This document shows, one piece after another, positions 17,649 to 29,469 of a DNA stretch of 64,000 bases. The position numbers and the translations under genes are program-made. The notes under the pieces were generated by a model that saw only the letters and a list, made by a program, of their open reading frames with translations, made no database searches and was not told the origin of the DNA. The number at the start of each line of letters is the position of its first letter. Positions within the stretch are counted from its first letter, which is position 1. Source of the DNA: Haliclystus octoradiatus (taxonomy: Eukaryota > Cnidaria > Staurozoa > Stauromedusae > Haliclystidae); NCBI GenBank assembly GCA_916610825.1, contig OU744451.1:24874349-24938348 (forward strand), read 5' to 3'.

Positions 17649-18920
17649 ATGGGTGAAGACAACGGATCAGGAGATGTTACAAGGGAAAGATTATTGTTCT
17701 TACCTGTGACTGCTCCGAAATTGAAGTCTTCTGACAGAGAAGATGTCACGGTATTTAAAAGAAAATACGATGAGTATTTAGAGTTGATAAAAGAGAGGAA
17801 CGAGCATGGTGGAGAGGAGATCAAGCTTCTTACGGTAAGAGCTTGCATTAACACATCTTTATTGAGAGCCATAGCAACGTATGAACTCGAAAAAACTCTA
17901 GCAGAAGTGACCGAGAAAGACCTTCTCGATTATATTGGCGGAAAATTAGACATAGGGACAGACGATAATATCCCTGACGTCGAACAGATTTTCAAAAAAG
18001 AATTAAAAATGGATTTAACTATAAAAGACTCAAAAGCGAGAGTGTTAAAACTTTTTCAAGACGTAGATGACATACTGGACAAATACGGAATTAAGACATT
18101 ATTGGACACAAAAAGTAACAAGAAACTAAAAAATAAATGCATTGTGAACGCTATCCAACCTTACAAGTTAAGAGAAACTTTGAAGAATGAACTGAAATAT
18201 AGAAACAGCGAGTCAAAGAAAGACACGGCAAAACTTTTCAAATTGGTAAGGGATTTAACAACAAAATTTGATGTATTTAATTTTAACGAAACCGAAAAAG
18301 AGAAAAAAACGATGGACGCTAGTCACGCTACAAAAGAACATTATGTAGTTAAAAAGAAATTGGAATGCTGGACTTGCAAAGGAAACCACTCTCAAGCTAA
18401 TTGTCCTAAACAAGAAGGTAAAGAGAGAAAAAAGAAAGATACAAAGTCACCGCCTACAACTGGATGTCTAAAATGTAAATGAAAGCATTGGCTAAAGGAT
18501 TGCCCAGATGCAGCAGCAAATGAAAAAAAGGATTTATTAGAAAAGCTATCTAAAACAAGATCAGGAGCTGCATACAGTAAATCTGAAGATAAGAGTAAAC
18601 CAGTTGATCTCAAACAAATAATGTCAACAGATATTGAAAGCAGACAGTTGTCAAATAATTGTGCAATTTTAAACGATGTGATAAAGTGCAAATATGTGTT
18701 AGACACAGGGGCCGACAGAACATTTATCAGGCGTGATTTGGCGGAATTAATAGCTGCTAAAACATCTACTATGATTAAAGAAACCCCTCCTGTGGACATT
18801 CAATTTGCAAAAAAGGAGGTAACAGAAAAAGTTACTAGCACAATTAGTATAAACTTAACGCTATTAACAAAAGCTGGTAAATTAGTTCTGAGAGCAATTG
18901 ATTGCATTGTTGCATTGTAA
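17649..18920 (+). pseudogene. Gag-protease region of the deleted Gypsy element
   Basis: ATG 17649 opens a 277-codon Gag rich in Lys/Glu. It ends in a zinc knuckle (CWTCKGNHSQANC, C-x2-C-x4-H-x4-C) and a second knuckle interrupted by UGA at 18480-18482. The same frame continues to 18920 with an aspartic protease motif LDTGADRTFI (~18700). Gag and protease therefore share a frame separated by one UGA. This could be a mutated Gly codon (GGA to TGA) or, less likely, a readthrough stop. The frame then breaks at a short tandem duplication near 18910. Confidence 0.8.
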
Positions 18921-20398
18921 TTAATAATCTGCAAGATGATTTAATAATTGGTAAACCCTTGCTAGAGTCAATAGGGATAAACATAGAACAATTGATTGCA
19001 GATATTGCTAAGAATCAAAATGAATCTATTGATGTAAATAATTTGGAGGCCGATAGTGACGAAAAGGAGACAGATGATTTCCCTCTTTGGCAGCCTGACA
19101 TTGGTCCAAATTGTCAAGTAGATGCAATTGAGGCAGTATTGAAACAGTTGAAGGGTGATACTGCAACCCAATATGAATACAGGGAGCTGAAAAGATTAAT
19201 CGAAACATTCAGTGAATTATGGAGATTAAATCTGGGACCAGATGCACCTGCAGACGTCCCACCAATGGAGGTGAAATTGAAAAGGGATGCCACACCTATA
19301 CAATGCAAAGGACGTCGCTATGCACCTATGCATTCAGCCTATTTGAAGGGGCATATTGCGGAACTAGAAAAATTTGGCTTAGTGAAAAGAAATCACAACG
19401 CCAGTTGGGCATCACCTGCATTTGTCGTAAATGATGAAAAGGGAAAGTCCCGCATGGTTGTGGATTTAAGAGCTGTGAATCATGTTACGGATCGCAAGGT
19501 ATGGCCTATGCCGAATATAGAATTACAGTTACAAAGGTTAGAAGGTATGAAATATTTTGCAACCTTGGATTTATTTAAGGGGTATTGGCAATGTCCATTA
19601 GATGAACAATCACAAGAACTACATTCATTTATGACTGCTGCAAATGCTACATATGAACCAGTTGTGGAATCATTAATGGATTGGTTTAAAAGATTTGGGA
19701 TTGTTAGTCAATGGGTCAGTGATCAAGGTACACATTTTCTAAATGACGTCATGACAAAAGTTAGTCAACGATTGAATGTTAAACACAATTTTGTTACTGC
19801 ATACACACCGTGGGCAAATGGTACAGTTGAACGAGTGAACCGTGATATCTTATTTGTATTACGCTGTCTATTATGTGAATTACGCCTTAACAATAGTGAT
19901 TGGCCGTGTTTATTACCAGTTATACAGATGGTTATTAATAATTCATTATCAAAGAGATTAGATGGTTATGCACCTGTGACCGCATTCACAGGTATCACAC
20001 CGTCATCGCCGTTAGATTTTATATTTGTGCCGAGATTGAAGGAAATGGTTTCAGTACCTACAACTGCTACATATAAAGCTGGTATTGAATCGCTACGTGA
20101 TTCACTTGAGATTATTCATGGAGAGGTTACCAAGGCAAAGAATAAAACTAGAGATGCTAATGCCAAGAGAAGAATGAATGCTAAGTCTGTAAAAGCCATT
20201 AATTTCCGTGAGGGTGATTATGTATTGGCAGCAAGTGTACTTCATAAATCTGGACAAAAGTTGAAAGTCCGTTGGCAAGGACCAATGAAAATTATTACTC
20301 TAAAAAACCCTTGGGTTTATGAAGTGGAACATCTAGTTACTGGAGATATCAGAGTATGCCATGCCGTTGCCCTGTCGTTGACATACCAAAGTGTTTAA
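18902..20398 (+). pseudogene. Truncated pol: RT N-terminus fused to integrase C-terminal half
   Basis: The frame carries the protease tail (DDLIIGKPLLESIG), then RT fingers and palm start (LVKRNHNASWASPAFVV, SRMVVDLRAVNHVT, YFATLDLFKGYWQ). At about 19645 it jumps directly into integrase (WVSDQGTHFLNDV, NGTVERVNRD) and a C-terminal KVRWQGPMKI block. The RT catalytic YxDD region, RNase H, the HHCC finger and the first integrase Asp are missing. The fusion is in frame, leaving 498 open codons. It ends inside the 3' repeat. Confidence 0.85.
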
Positions 20399-20455
20399 TT
20401 ATATGCGTTATTGTTTTTATTCACTTGACTCATGTTTTACCGTTGATATACTACA
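20373..20455 (+). repeat. 3' terminal repeat of the deleted Gypsy element
   Basis: Identical to 17507-17589. The pol frame reads into it and stops at 20396-20398. Confidence 0.85.
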
Positions 20456-21053
20456 GACGTCATCAAAGCCGATCGAGCAATATAATCATGTCGTTTTCAA
20501 CAATGGTCTTTCGCTGTTGACATTGAATTGACTCATCATTAGTTTTATTAATTATACCATAGCGGTTGTAGTTTACGGAATACACTCTGAACTAATCTGT
20601 TTTTCTGCCAATTTCATGAGTCTGACATTGGTCTTGGAGTCTGAAGATTGTTACCTAACGGCTGCCTTACCACTGTTCTGTAATTGCTGTTTTTTTTTTA
20701 ATAAATTGCGTCAATGAGTTACTGTTTCTTATAAATTTAATGCAAAGTGTAATGAACTGCTCTCTTCAAATTTTGGCCACGCGCGCACGTGCTTCGTTTT
20801 GGTCATTCGCCTTTCGACTGTGGGCTTCTAACTGTCAGTTAACAACTATTCGTTTTAGCTTTTATCATTACGTGGCTGTCCTGCTTTCAGATGTGTTTAT
20901 CTGTTCTATTCACCTGGTTTTCACGGTCAAAGTTTCATTTACTTTCATTACATGGACGTTCGTTATTTGAATTGGTTTTTTCTTCCATTATATTGTGATC
21001 AGGATGTTTTTGTGATCGCGTTTTCAGGCATGAAAGTTGACTCTGCTCCGTAG
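20456..21053. other. Intergenic, nothing recognised
   Basis: AT-rich sequence between the deleted Gypsy element and the hAT-type element. Only short chance reading frames are present. Confidence 0.5.
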
Positions 21054-21061
21054 TCGCTTAT

Positions 21062-22247
21062 CATAGGCGTAGGAGCTGGGGGGGCAGGGGGGCATTTGCC
21101 CCCCCAAACGCATTTGAGAAAAAAATTCGTGCAAATTTTCGGGCAAATCAACAAATTACAAGTCTTTTGTCGTACAGTGAAAGTGTTCCGGAAATTTATT
21201 GTGTATTAATAAAATTCAACACTTCACAAAAACAGTTTTATGAACAGGAGTATACTATGCATTGTAAGCCTACTGGCAAGCTTTCTTCTTATCATGTTCC
21301 AATCTAATATTCATAATTTTATGCAATAATTATGGTTGCTATATCGCTTAATTATTTTGAAGACTCCACCCCCACTCGTTTTGCAATATAAAAAATCCAG
21401 AACTCATCTACACGCTTTATATATTAACGTCTAAAAAGATTAAGACCGTGATGACATTAGAAATGTTACATTGACCCAAATGTGTAAGTGGAAATTTTTA
21501 GGTCAATTTTCGGGCAGATCAAGCTATTTCTTATATCTCTTTGCAAATGAAATTATTCAGTCATTCAATATTTCGCAGGTTATACGTAACGTTGTCCTGA
21601 AAAATATCAGTAAACAATAATCCAAATTTTCTTGCTCGCTCTGCTCGCAACAATTCTTCGCATCAGATCATATAGGGATTAGTGAAGCAGATCACTATTT
21701 GCCACAAAATAGGCTTGTCTCGCTCTTTCAAATTAAATACATAACCCGGTGCTGCATATGAAAGTGTATTTTACGGTGCCTAAAATACACTGCTATATGC
21801 AGCAAAATATTCTGCTCTAAGGTGTCTAAACATTCTCAGGAAATAAAAGTAAATACCTAAAATAGGATGGCCTACATGACGAGCCAGGTATGACTAAAAC
21901 GTTCTTACGATCCACTACAGGAAGAAATGAACGTTATTATTTACACCGTAAAGCTAAGTTGCAGGAGGAATGGAAGAGCTGATAACGGCTTTTTGAATTC
22001 AGTAAAAAATTATATAATCATATAATTGCTTAAAATGAATGTAAAATGAATATGTTTCAATATTTAATGATGGTATTAAGAAATTTGTGGGGCTGAAGGA
22101 GGCCTGTGATGTCTGTGTTTGTATCCTGTGATAAATCTTCTGCAATTTTGCATGTGAGTTACCTCTTACAACAACATTTCCCGGAAAATTTTTTTCGGGC
22201 AAAACCATTTTTGCCCCCCTGGTTGGAAATGTGCCCCTACGCCTATG
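21062..22247. mobile_element. Non-autonomous hAT-type DNA transposon, 1186 bp
   Basis: Starts CATAGGCGTAGGAGCTGGGG and ends with the inverted CCCCTACGCCTATG; both termini also carry a GGGGGGCA tract. It is flanked by a perfect 8-bp duplication TCGCTTAT (21054-21061 and 22248-22255). The 8-bp duplication is the hAT signature. The interior is AT-rich with no transposase frame. Confidence 0.85.
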
Positions 22248-22255
22248 TCGCTTAT

Positions 22256-24138
22256 GTTGATTTACTGAAGGCTACTTGTTCTAACAAATTATCTTTCAAT
22301 CTCATTGCCAAATAACTTTCAAAACCAGAATTCAAAGTCGAATTACAGAATGATTTACTCATACAGAAAACTGAAAATCCTATATATATTACCTACGATT
22401 ACTGTCTATCATGCACTGAATAAATGAAGATATGTCTATTACTTTATTTATCTTATAGTTTACTGACAGTTAATGTCTGCTTAATATATTTATATATATA
22501 TATCATTAATTAACTGTATTATGAACATATGTATCTATCACTATTCTTACACATCCAACACCAGTGTTGGGTACTTTTCAACGTCAGTGACATCCAAATT
22601 AGTCGCAACTACAATACTTACAATGTTAAACCGTGTTGCGTCCGCCACTTCTCCTTCTTGCATTTTGTTTGGCTGGGTGCAACCGAGAACTTACAATTGT
22701 CTTGCCGCCCTTTATTTTCGTGCGAGCGATACATTCTGCATTGAACTTTACCCACTTTCATGTGAGATTGTGAGTGATTGCGACTCTCATGGTTCACTGT
22801 GTTTTTTTTCGAATTCAAACGTAATCTGTGACTCTAATCATTATTTCTATTTAGCATACAACTACAACTTCAACATTTGCTACCATAAATACGTGTTCAC
22901 GGTAATATTGCACTTCCTCCTGCCATGCTTGCAATTCGATAGCACTGCTTTTCATTGCCCATACTTTTTCCCCAAATACAATTGGGGACCGCACAATTTA
23001 CATGTCCACACATGACAGTTCCTTCTTACAGCATTGCAATTGTGTTTTATGTAATGTCCTTTCTTTGACTTTGCAGTTTTTAATTTGTATTTGAGATGTA
23101 GATGAGAGATTACCATGGCATAGTCCTTTGTCCCTACGTTCTGCCGCACATGTCGACCCAAAAACGATCTCAAAGACTCCCTGAGCCAATCGCCCTTACC
23201 ACGTGCTGCTGCTACCTACCGGATTTTTTTGTGTTTACCTCTTATGTACGGAATATAATAATGGGAATAGACGGATGAACTAACACATAGACAAGCTGAG
23301 AGTAGATGAATAATTGCCTTTATCTACTGGAGAGCATAGAGGTAGAGTACTAGAGCGCTAACCACGTCCACGTGACTTCCCTTTGGACGTAGATGCCGCC
23401 ACGACGGCCAGTTTATTGGAGGTTAAAATCTTCGAATTTACTTTGCAAGTCAATGGAGTTTTCCGGCATTATTTTACGTTTTTCTATAGACGACATTATT
23501 TAATTTTGGAAAATTTGAAACACTGTACCTGGACATGAGACATAAATTCACTTTTCTATGCAAAAGATTTAAATTTTGATTCACAAGTAAATTTGATCAG
23601 TGTTTTTTTGAAGACTTTTTTCCCCGCTTTTTTCACACGACGAAGAAACAGGACCATAATTATTCTGTAGATTTTCAACAAAAAGTAGTACTACATCAAG
23701 CATAGAAAGTTGTTTCTTGGTTATCTGAATTATTACAATTTATTATCGCCGATTTCATTAGCGTTGACAGAGTCATTCAGCTTTCGTTTTATTATACGAT
23801 ACAATTTCTCCCGGGAGATCACAACCATGGACTTCTACCGTTCTGGTCTGTTTCGTATAGCTGGATGTAGTTAGGGTAGCGAAATAGTGGGTCTTGTGGA
23901 ACTAGGCTAATTGCTACAACAGCATGAAAAGTTGCCCAAATACTTCAATTTCGTTTTGAGCATTATTCGTGATTTACAAGGTTTTAGTCTGCACGCAGGC
24001 TACACAAAGAGAGGGGACTGGTGAGTGACTGTCAAAATTGTTTTATTTTCATTTAGACAAAATAAATCAAGTAAAATAAATTAATTCAAGTCATTAATCA
24101 ATGTATAAATAATTATAATTAATAAATATTTAAATAAA
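22256..24138. other. Intergenic, no confident gene
   Basis: The longest frame (22521-23015, +) is low-complexity and resembles no family. No terminal repeats or known protein blocks were seen. Confidence 0.45.
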
Positions 24139-25053
24139 TCACACAATTGTGTGTTCAGAATTAGTACTTCCAATTGTCCGACTTCTTGTTCGTTTAGGAC
24201 GACTTGATCTTATTAACATAACGCAAGGATTGACAGCACTATTACAGCATACCAATGCTCCAGTTGTAATTGCATACAATCGTAAATCAAAACCATGAGT
24301 ATTCCTTAATTGCACGAACACAGGTAATAAAAACTGTGGTGTATACATTATGATAATTGTAGCAGTTAAGATTCTCGCACGTTTCAATAAAATTAATTGA
24401 CTACGATGAAACGATGAATCTCGATTATTAATTTCGGAATCTGGAATAATAAGAATTCGTTGTTGTTTATGTACAACTGGTATTAATAATGAACATATAA
24501 TAACTACAATGGTATTTATACCAATCAAACCTGAAGTTAACAATACAATTTCATGATCTGTATACAAATTTAAAATAAATGGTATATAAACAAGTAATAC
24601 AAATAACCAACAACTAATTACAAATATTATATATTTAGTTATATACTGTGTATGATTTCTATAATTGATTGGTTTCCAAACACAATGTAGCCTATCCATT
24701 GTTAAAAATGCTAATGACAACAAAGAAATTGTACATAAAAAATATGTGAAAAATCGTAGTGATATTCTTGTAGCTGTAGTTATATGCATACTTTCATGCG
24801 CTTCCAGATAAAAAATATAGGCAAACAATGGTTCTACAATCAACCCAACCAACACATCTGAAATTGCAATACTTGCCAATATAATTGTCGATCCATTAAT
24901 ATTTTTATTTCCTCGTAGAAGTCTCCATAAATAAAGAGCATTTAAAGTAATTGTTATAATTGCCAGTAAGACGAATAAAACAACCAATGAAATTGCTAAA
25001 TTGATAGAAGAACTAAAATATTCTCTTTTATAACTCGGTACTGTAATATTCAT
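24139..25053 (-). CDS. Class A (rhodopsin-like) G protein-coupled receptor, orphan
   Basis: Intronless 304-aa seven-helix receptor at the plasma membrane; ligand unknown. ATG 25053 (MNITVPSY) is chosen because the frame upstream has only a GTG start. It places an N-glycosylation site (NIT) at the extracellular N-terminus. TM1 ~18-43 contains LNAL (N38). TM2 contains SDVLVG (D66, the sodium-site Asp). TM3 ends MDRL (120-122, DRY variant). TM4 has W149 and TM5 has P192. TM6 (~225-247) has MYTPQFLLP in place of the usual CWxP. TM7 has NPCVM (275-279), so the NPxxY tyrosine is replaced. The C-tail is short and basic (RPKRTRSR). Single-exon structure suggests a retro-derived or expanded receptor family. 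Confidence 0.85.
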   Translation of the reverse strand: MNITVPSYKREYFSSSINLAISLVVLFVLLAIITITLNALYLWRLLRGNKNINGSTIILASIAISDVLVGLIVEPLFAYIFYLEAHESMHITTATRISLRFFTYFLCTISLLSLAFLTMDRLHCVWKPINYRNHTQYITKYIIFVISCWLFVLLVYIPFILNLYTDHEIVLLTSGLIGINTIVVIICSLLIPVVHKQQRILIIPDSEINNRDSSFHRSQLILLKRARILTATIIIMYTPQFLLPVFVQLRNTHGFDLRLYAITTGALVCCNSAVNPCVMLIRSSRPKRTRSRTIGSTNSEHTIV

Positions 25054-25585
25054 AACAAAGCTGATTTGTAGTAACACTCATCAAAATTATTAAAAATTGA
25101 ACAAATTGTCATATATTCCGAACACTGTAGCTTCAATTGTCATTAACGTATTGTCTATAAAGAATCATAACATTACATGGGATATTCTTCTATAGATATC
25201 TGTGATATTCGTAACACAGCTGATTGTAATTTCAATCGTCAAAAATTGTCATACTCATATAGCTCACTAGCTTGTAAAATGTAAGAACATAAACAAGGAA
25301 TTATTATGTTACCTCATCCAAATGACTCTCGTGATCAACAAAATATTTACGTAATACGCAGTATGATGCTAACTAAACAATTCTAAATACTTTAGATATG
25401 TCGTCAAGGTAACAATAATATGATACGTAACTGTTAACTGAATGCTCGCCCGCAAAAATCTTTTCTCAACAAATAATAATTTGTAATTTTTTCTAACTAT
25501 TGTATGTTGATGCTGTCATTTGCTACCAAAATGATCAAAACCGGCGTTAAAAGCGGTTTTGAAATGTCAAAAAGCAACGCCGCTA

Positions 25586-25694
25586 TTAGCCTGCTCGCAG
25601 ACTCACTGTCAAAATGTAAACTTGGTAAACCAAAGTAAACAGTAGTCTACTGTTTACCAAATTTACATTTTGACAGTGAGTCTGCGAGCAGGTT
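25586..25694. mobile_element. Near-palindromic foldback MITE with 9-bp target duplication
   Basis: GCCTGCTCGCAGACTCACTG is mirrored by CAGTGAGTCTGCGAGCAGG, so almost the whole 109 bp folds on itself. It is flanked by the 9-mer ACGCCGCTA (25577-25585 and 25695-25703). A 9-bp duplication points to a MULE/Mutator-type source. A related copy lies at 6592-6686. Confidence 0.8.
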
Positions 25695-25861
25695 ACGCCG
25701 CTACTTGAGAGGTCACATTTTTGATAATGTCAAGCAGTAAAATGTATAATTTCGTGCAATCGATTAATTTATCATTGTTTGTAGTATTTTGACTTCCTTT
25801 AACGAAACTGTCATATTACGCAACGGAAACTCCTTATTTGTAACAAAGTAACTTTAATTTG

Positions 25862-25887
25862 ATTGGCTAATCGTTTCGTATATATAG
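25862..25887 (+). promoter_or_regulatory. Promoter-like CCAAT/TATA pair
   Basis: An inverted CCAAT box (ATTGG at 25862-25866) lies 12 bp before TATATATAG (25879-25887), a spacing seen in promoters and LTRs. The downstream sequence has no recognised gene, so it may be a relic LTR promoter or chance. Confidence 0.2.
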
Positions 25888-26818
25888 TAAGGTGAACACG
25901 CTTTTTGGTAATCAATCTCTGGTTCTGACGTTGAAGGCACAATTCATGCTGAAAATGTTCTTGACAATTCGCCCCAAAGACTGTCCCCAAGACTTTGTGA
26001 AGTACTTCAAAGCTAAGTATTCTTGCTGAATGTTACATTCTTTTGTGTTAGCTCAATAGTACGATTTGTTATTTATTGAATTGACCAAGCGTTGTTGCCC
26101 TGGTCTTACTTTGAACTTCGGTTGCCCCTTGGGTTGCGCTATGACCTTGATTTGTGAACTTCGCTGCCTTGGCACGTGGCAAGTATAATCTATATTGATA
26201 TTATATTGCCACACTTTGTTGGTCTCTATATTAAGTCCAACGTAACTGGCCCTTATTTCTGAGAGCTATTTTAGGTTTATATTGAATTGACAAAATACAC
26301 CAGCCCTACCTGACAAGATATCTGGAAGTTTATTGCTCTTGTCATTTGCCGAATACAGTCCTCTATCGATATTGTGAAAACTGTTTGTTGAGCCCTAGTT
26401 TACACAGTTCTAGAATCTTTATAGTAAAATATAAATACAACGATTTATAACAACCGGTTAGATTAGGCATGGCATTCGAATTTATTAATTGTGTCCGAAA
26501 AAAGACATAAAATATTATAATATTTTAAATGATTATAAAATACATTCATTCATGCCCGGTGTTTGTCTCAAAAGGGCTCAAAATGTCTCTCACATTAATT
26601 GGGGGGATTTACGATGGGGCTGCAGCTGATGCGTTATGAAGAGTAAAGAGGTTGGCAATGATACAAACCTGGATTTGATTTGATGTGCTAAATGGTTTTG
26701 TAATAAAATTTGACTTTCTAGCCACCGTCTCGTCACTAACAAGACTCATTAATCTATTTCCAAAGACATCAGCTTATCCATCTTTTTATAAAAATTATAT
26801 TGTGTCCTTACTACTATT

Positions 26819-27749
26819 ATGTCCCAACTATATTATATACCTACTCCAAAATTACCTGGCAATATAGAACCAGATAAACATCGCCATCTGGGCAATACTA
26901 TCATATGCTCCGTAGCTCGCCTTGCTATGACCACCCACTGGGATGAACTTATTAAATCCTCTTTGAGTCAAATATTAAACATCCATCTAGATAACTCAGC
27001 ATGGATACAAACTGGCAGCAGCAGACTCCCCAGAAGAGAAAGCCCGATTTCTAGCCGCCATCAACAAAAGATGCAAGCACGTGGCTAGAAGCAATACCAG
27101 ACCCTGCTCTAGGCCTCATGCTTGGCAGTTCTCAATTGAGAATTGCCGTTGCTTTAAGATTCGGCGCAAACATTTGCCTGCCCTGTATTTGCATTTGTTG
27201 TCATGAAGTCTGCTCCAAAGTTCATGCATGGTCTATCCTGTAGAAAATCTGCAGGACGGTGGACAATACACAGGGAAGTAAATTAAATAATTCATCGTGC
27301 TCTGGGCTCGGCCCACATCCTATCATCACTATATAGAACCATTGGGTTTATGCAGAAATGACGGGAAAAGACCAGATGATGTAAACCCTAATCTCCTGGA
27401 AAGGAGGGAAGTACATGGTATAGGACTTTACGTGTGGTATAGATGATAAGAATAACAATAGACAAAGCAGGAGCAGCTGTAAATGAGGATGAACTAAGAA
27501 AATAGCAAAACATTCCACCCTATCTAACTCCTACCTTGTTCAGCAATTTCAATGGAGACAATGGGGTCATTTGGAGAAGAAGCCACTTTATTTATAAACA
27601 CATTAGGCAAAATACTTAATCACCAACAAAATTCTAAACATTACTTAAAACAAAAAGTTAGTATTGTAATTCAACGAGGCAATGCAATGTCCATATTAGG
27701 TACATTGCCAATTGATTTAGAGTTACATCAAATTTTTAATATTGTATAA
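26819..27749 (+). pseudogene. Relic C-terminal region of a LINE-type retrotransposon protein
   Basis: Blocks on the + strand in shifting frames: HWDELIKSSLSQILNIHLD then a degraded RT C-terminus; WLEAIPDPALGLMLGSSQLR followed by IAVALRFGANIC and a Cys-rich finger (~27080-27190). A Gly-Leu/Asp-Gly-Lys-Arg-Pro-Asp segment lies at ~27340-27375, and FGEEATLFINTLGKILNH then QRGNAMSILGTLP at 27560-27710. From memory this order matches the C-terminal part of a large invertebrate retroelement protein family. At least three frame changes make it inactive. Confidence 0.65.
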
Positions 27750-28129
27750 TAGAGTTACTTTTAATTTTTAAAATAGCGCCTGTATTTATTTTTATTAAAA
27801 ATTTTATTTTACTTTTTACCGCACATTGTATAATAAAAATCATTTAATCAAAAAATTAGAATGATGATACTGTCATTAAATTCAAAAATATGGACAATCA
27901 TTAATTAACTTCTCTATCAATCCATATGTACCTATAACTGACTTCCCTAACCCGTCAAACTTTACAGGATCATTAAGAATATTCTGTGGATTGGTTTAAC
28001 AATCCAAGCAGTCAAAAATGCTCTACAAAGGCCAGGAGCCTTATCGTTTTACCAGAAATATTTTCCGTTAGTACTGAAATCTACTAGAATGTGATACCCG
28101 TGTCTTACGTGGTGCTGACCATCGAGGTT

Positions 28130-29250
28130 GAATGTATAGCTGTTTCGTGCTCATCGCTGAAATGCTGCCTTTATTTACAAGGTCAGCCTCATGTCACCGT
28201 ATACTAACAGATCTCAAGCCTCAGATACCTGTTTTGAAAATAACTACTAATTTACAGATACCTACAACCTTCGTTTACTACACCTTTTACACAGAATATC
28301 TTCTTTATGTTCCACAGCTGAAAGGACTAAAGGGAAATAGCATCATATTACTGACGCAATTTTTATGTCACAAAATTCTCATCCCCTTTTTTGCAATAGA
28401 CGAATTAGAAGAAGATACCAATATGCAAATTCAAGACATGCTGGTTTTGGCTGTATTTCGGATAAAAACCACATTGACCTCATCGAGTATTTGCAAGATA
28501 AAGCCGAGAGTGATGCAGCCTATTCCTTGCTTCTTAATCTCGTTGTCAACGGTTTTCATAAGCATACGACTGAGCTCCCAATCAGTAAATAGCCTATTCA
28601 TAAGTTTATCATTAATTATCACGGTATTGTGTATTACGTTGTTTCCAATTGTTATCTCTGTCTGCTGCACCCTGATATGCTGGCAAGACTGCATTCTTCC
28701 GATCAAGGGATTACTAGCGAGAACACCTAACAGTTTGGTGGCCTCAAATATATTAAGATCGGGATTAAGATATTTTAAACATCTACAGCTTGGCAACAGC
28801 TATTCCAAGTCAAGCAAAGGACCCGTACCAAGAAGATGGTCTTTACAATCTACGTCTTAAAGTCTACGTCGGCATTGTTTTGTTATAATTAGATCGTTAT
28901 TCTGGGTGGCCAAGTGTATTAAAGTTCTGTAAAGATCATTCGATTTCATCATTATTCTTACCATTCATGCAACTGTTTGCTAATACAAGCATTCCTACCC
29001 GCATTCGGTCAGATTGTGGCCCACAATTCACCAGCTATGATTACGCTACATTTTGCAAGAAATAGGGCATTCAACGTTACCCATATCTTCTCCACATTGT
29101 GACCCGCAATCAAACGGTCATGCGGAGATAAACGTAAATATAACAAAACATTTTTTATGGTATAAATCTCCCCAAATCTCTATAAAGGCAAATCAGCTAC
29201 TCCAAAAAGCAAGCAACGTTATGACAATTAAAACTTCTAAGACGTTGTAA
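28130..29250 (+). pseudogene. Relic Gypsy pol (RNase H to integrase)
   Basis: Weak collinear similarity in alternating + frames: an RNase H tail near 28130-28330, a linker and integrase entry near 28370-28720 (IEYLQDKAESDA, HPDMLARLH), and an integrase core at ~28960-29130 (IRSDCGPQFTSYDYATFCKK then SSPHCDPQSNGHAEINV). Stops and shifts occur throughout. The 242-codon frame at 28132 is not the ancestral frame along its whole length. It is older than the other two Gypsy copies. Confidence 0.65.
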
Positions 29251-29469
29251 CATTGTACCGATGTAGTTGCTATGTTGACCTTTATTTTGGATCAGTCGAT
29301 CACATGACGAAAGTCTGTCCTCAAATAATATTGAAATTAAAAATGAATTCACGAAAGTACCAGCGTAGATCCTCTGGATCGTCATTGTTACAGAAGTCAA
29401 ATATATCATCAAAACAGAATTCAAGAGGCTTCTTATGAGGGTCGAGTAAGTATTTGAAATGCATAGAGA

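Larger units (their letters stand above)
17449..20455 (+). mobile_element. Internally deleted Ty3/Gypsy element with short terminal repeats
   Basis: Gag, protease, the start of RT and the second half of integrase lie between two identical 83-bp repeats (17507-17589 and 20373-20455) that begin TG and end CA. The 7-mer GACGTCA lies just before 17449 (which begins TG) and again just after 20455. The original 5' LTR may therefore be 17449-17589 (141 bp), with the 3' copy truncated by the event that also joined pol to it. Lesions: UGA at 18480-18482, an 8-bp tandem duplication at ~18903-18918, and an RT-integrase deletion at ~19645. The element cannot be autonomous. Confidence 0.85.

Noticed and set aside
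22521..23015. 164-codon frame
   Set aside because: Low-complexity composition, no recognisable domain, stops in surrounding sequence, and competing frames on both strands.
28132..28860. 242-codon frame as a host gene
   Set aside because: Similarity to Gypsy RNase H/integrase switches between frames, so this is a chance-open stretch of a relic pol.
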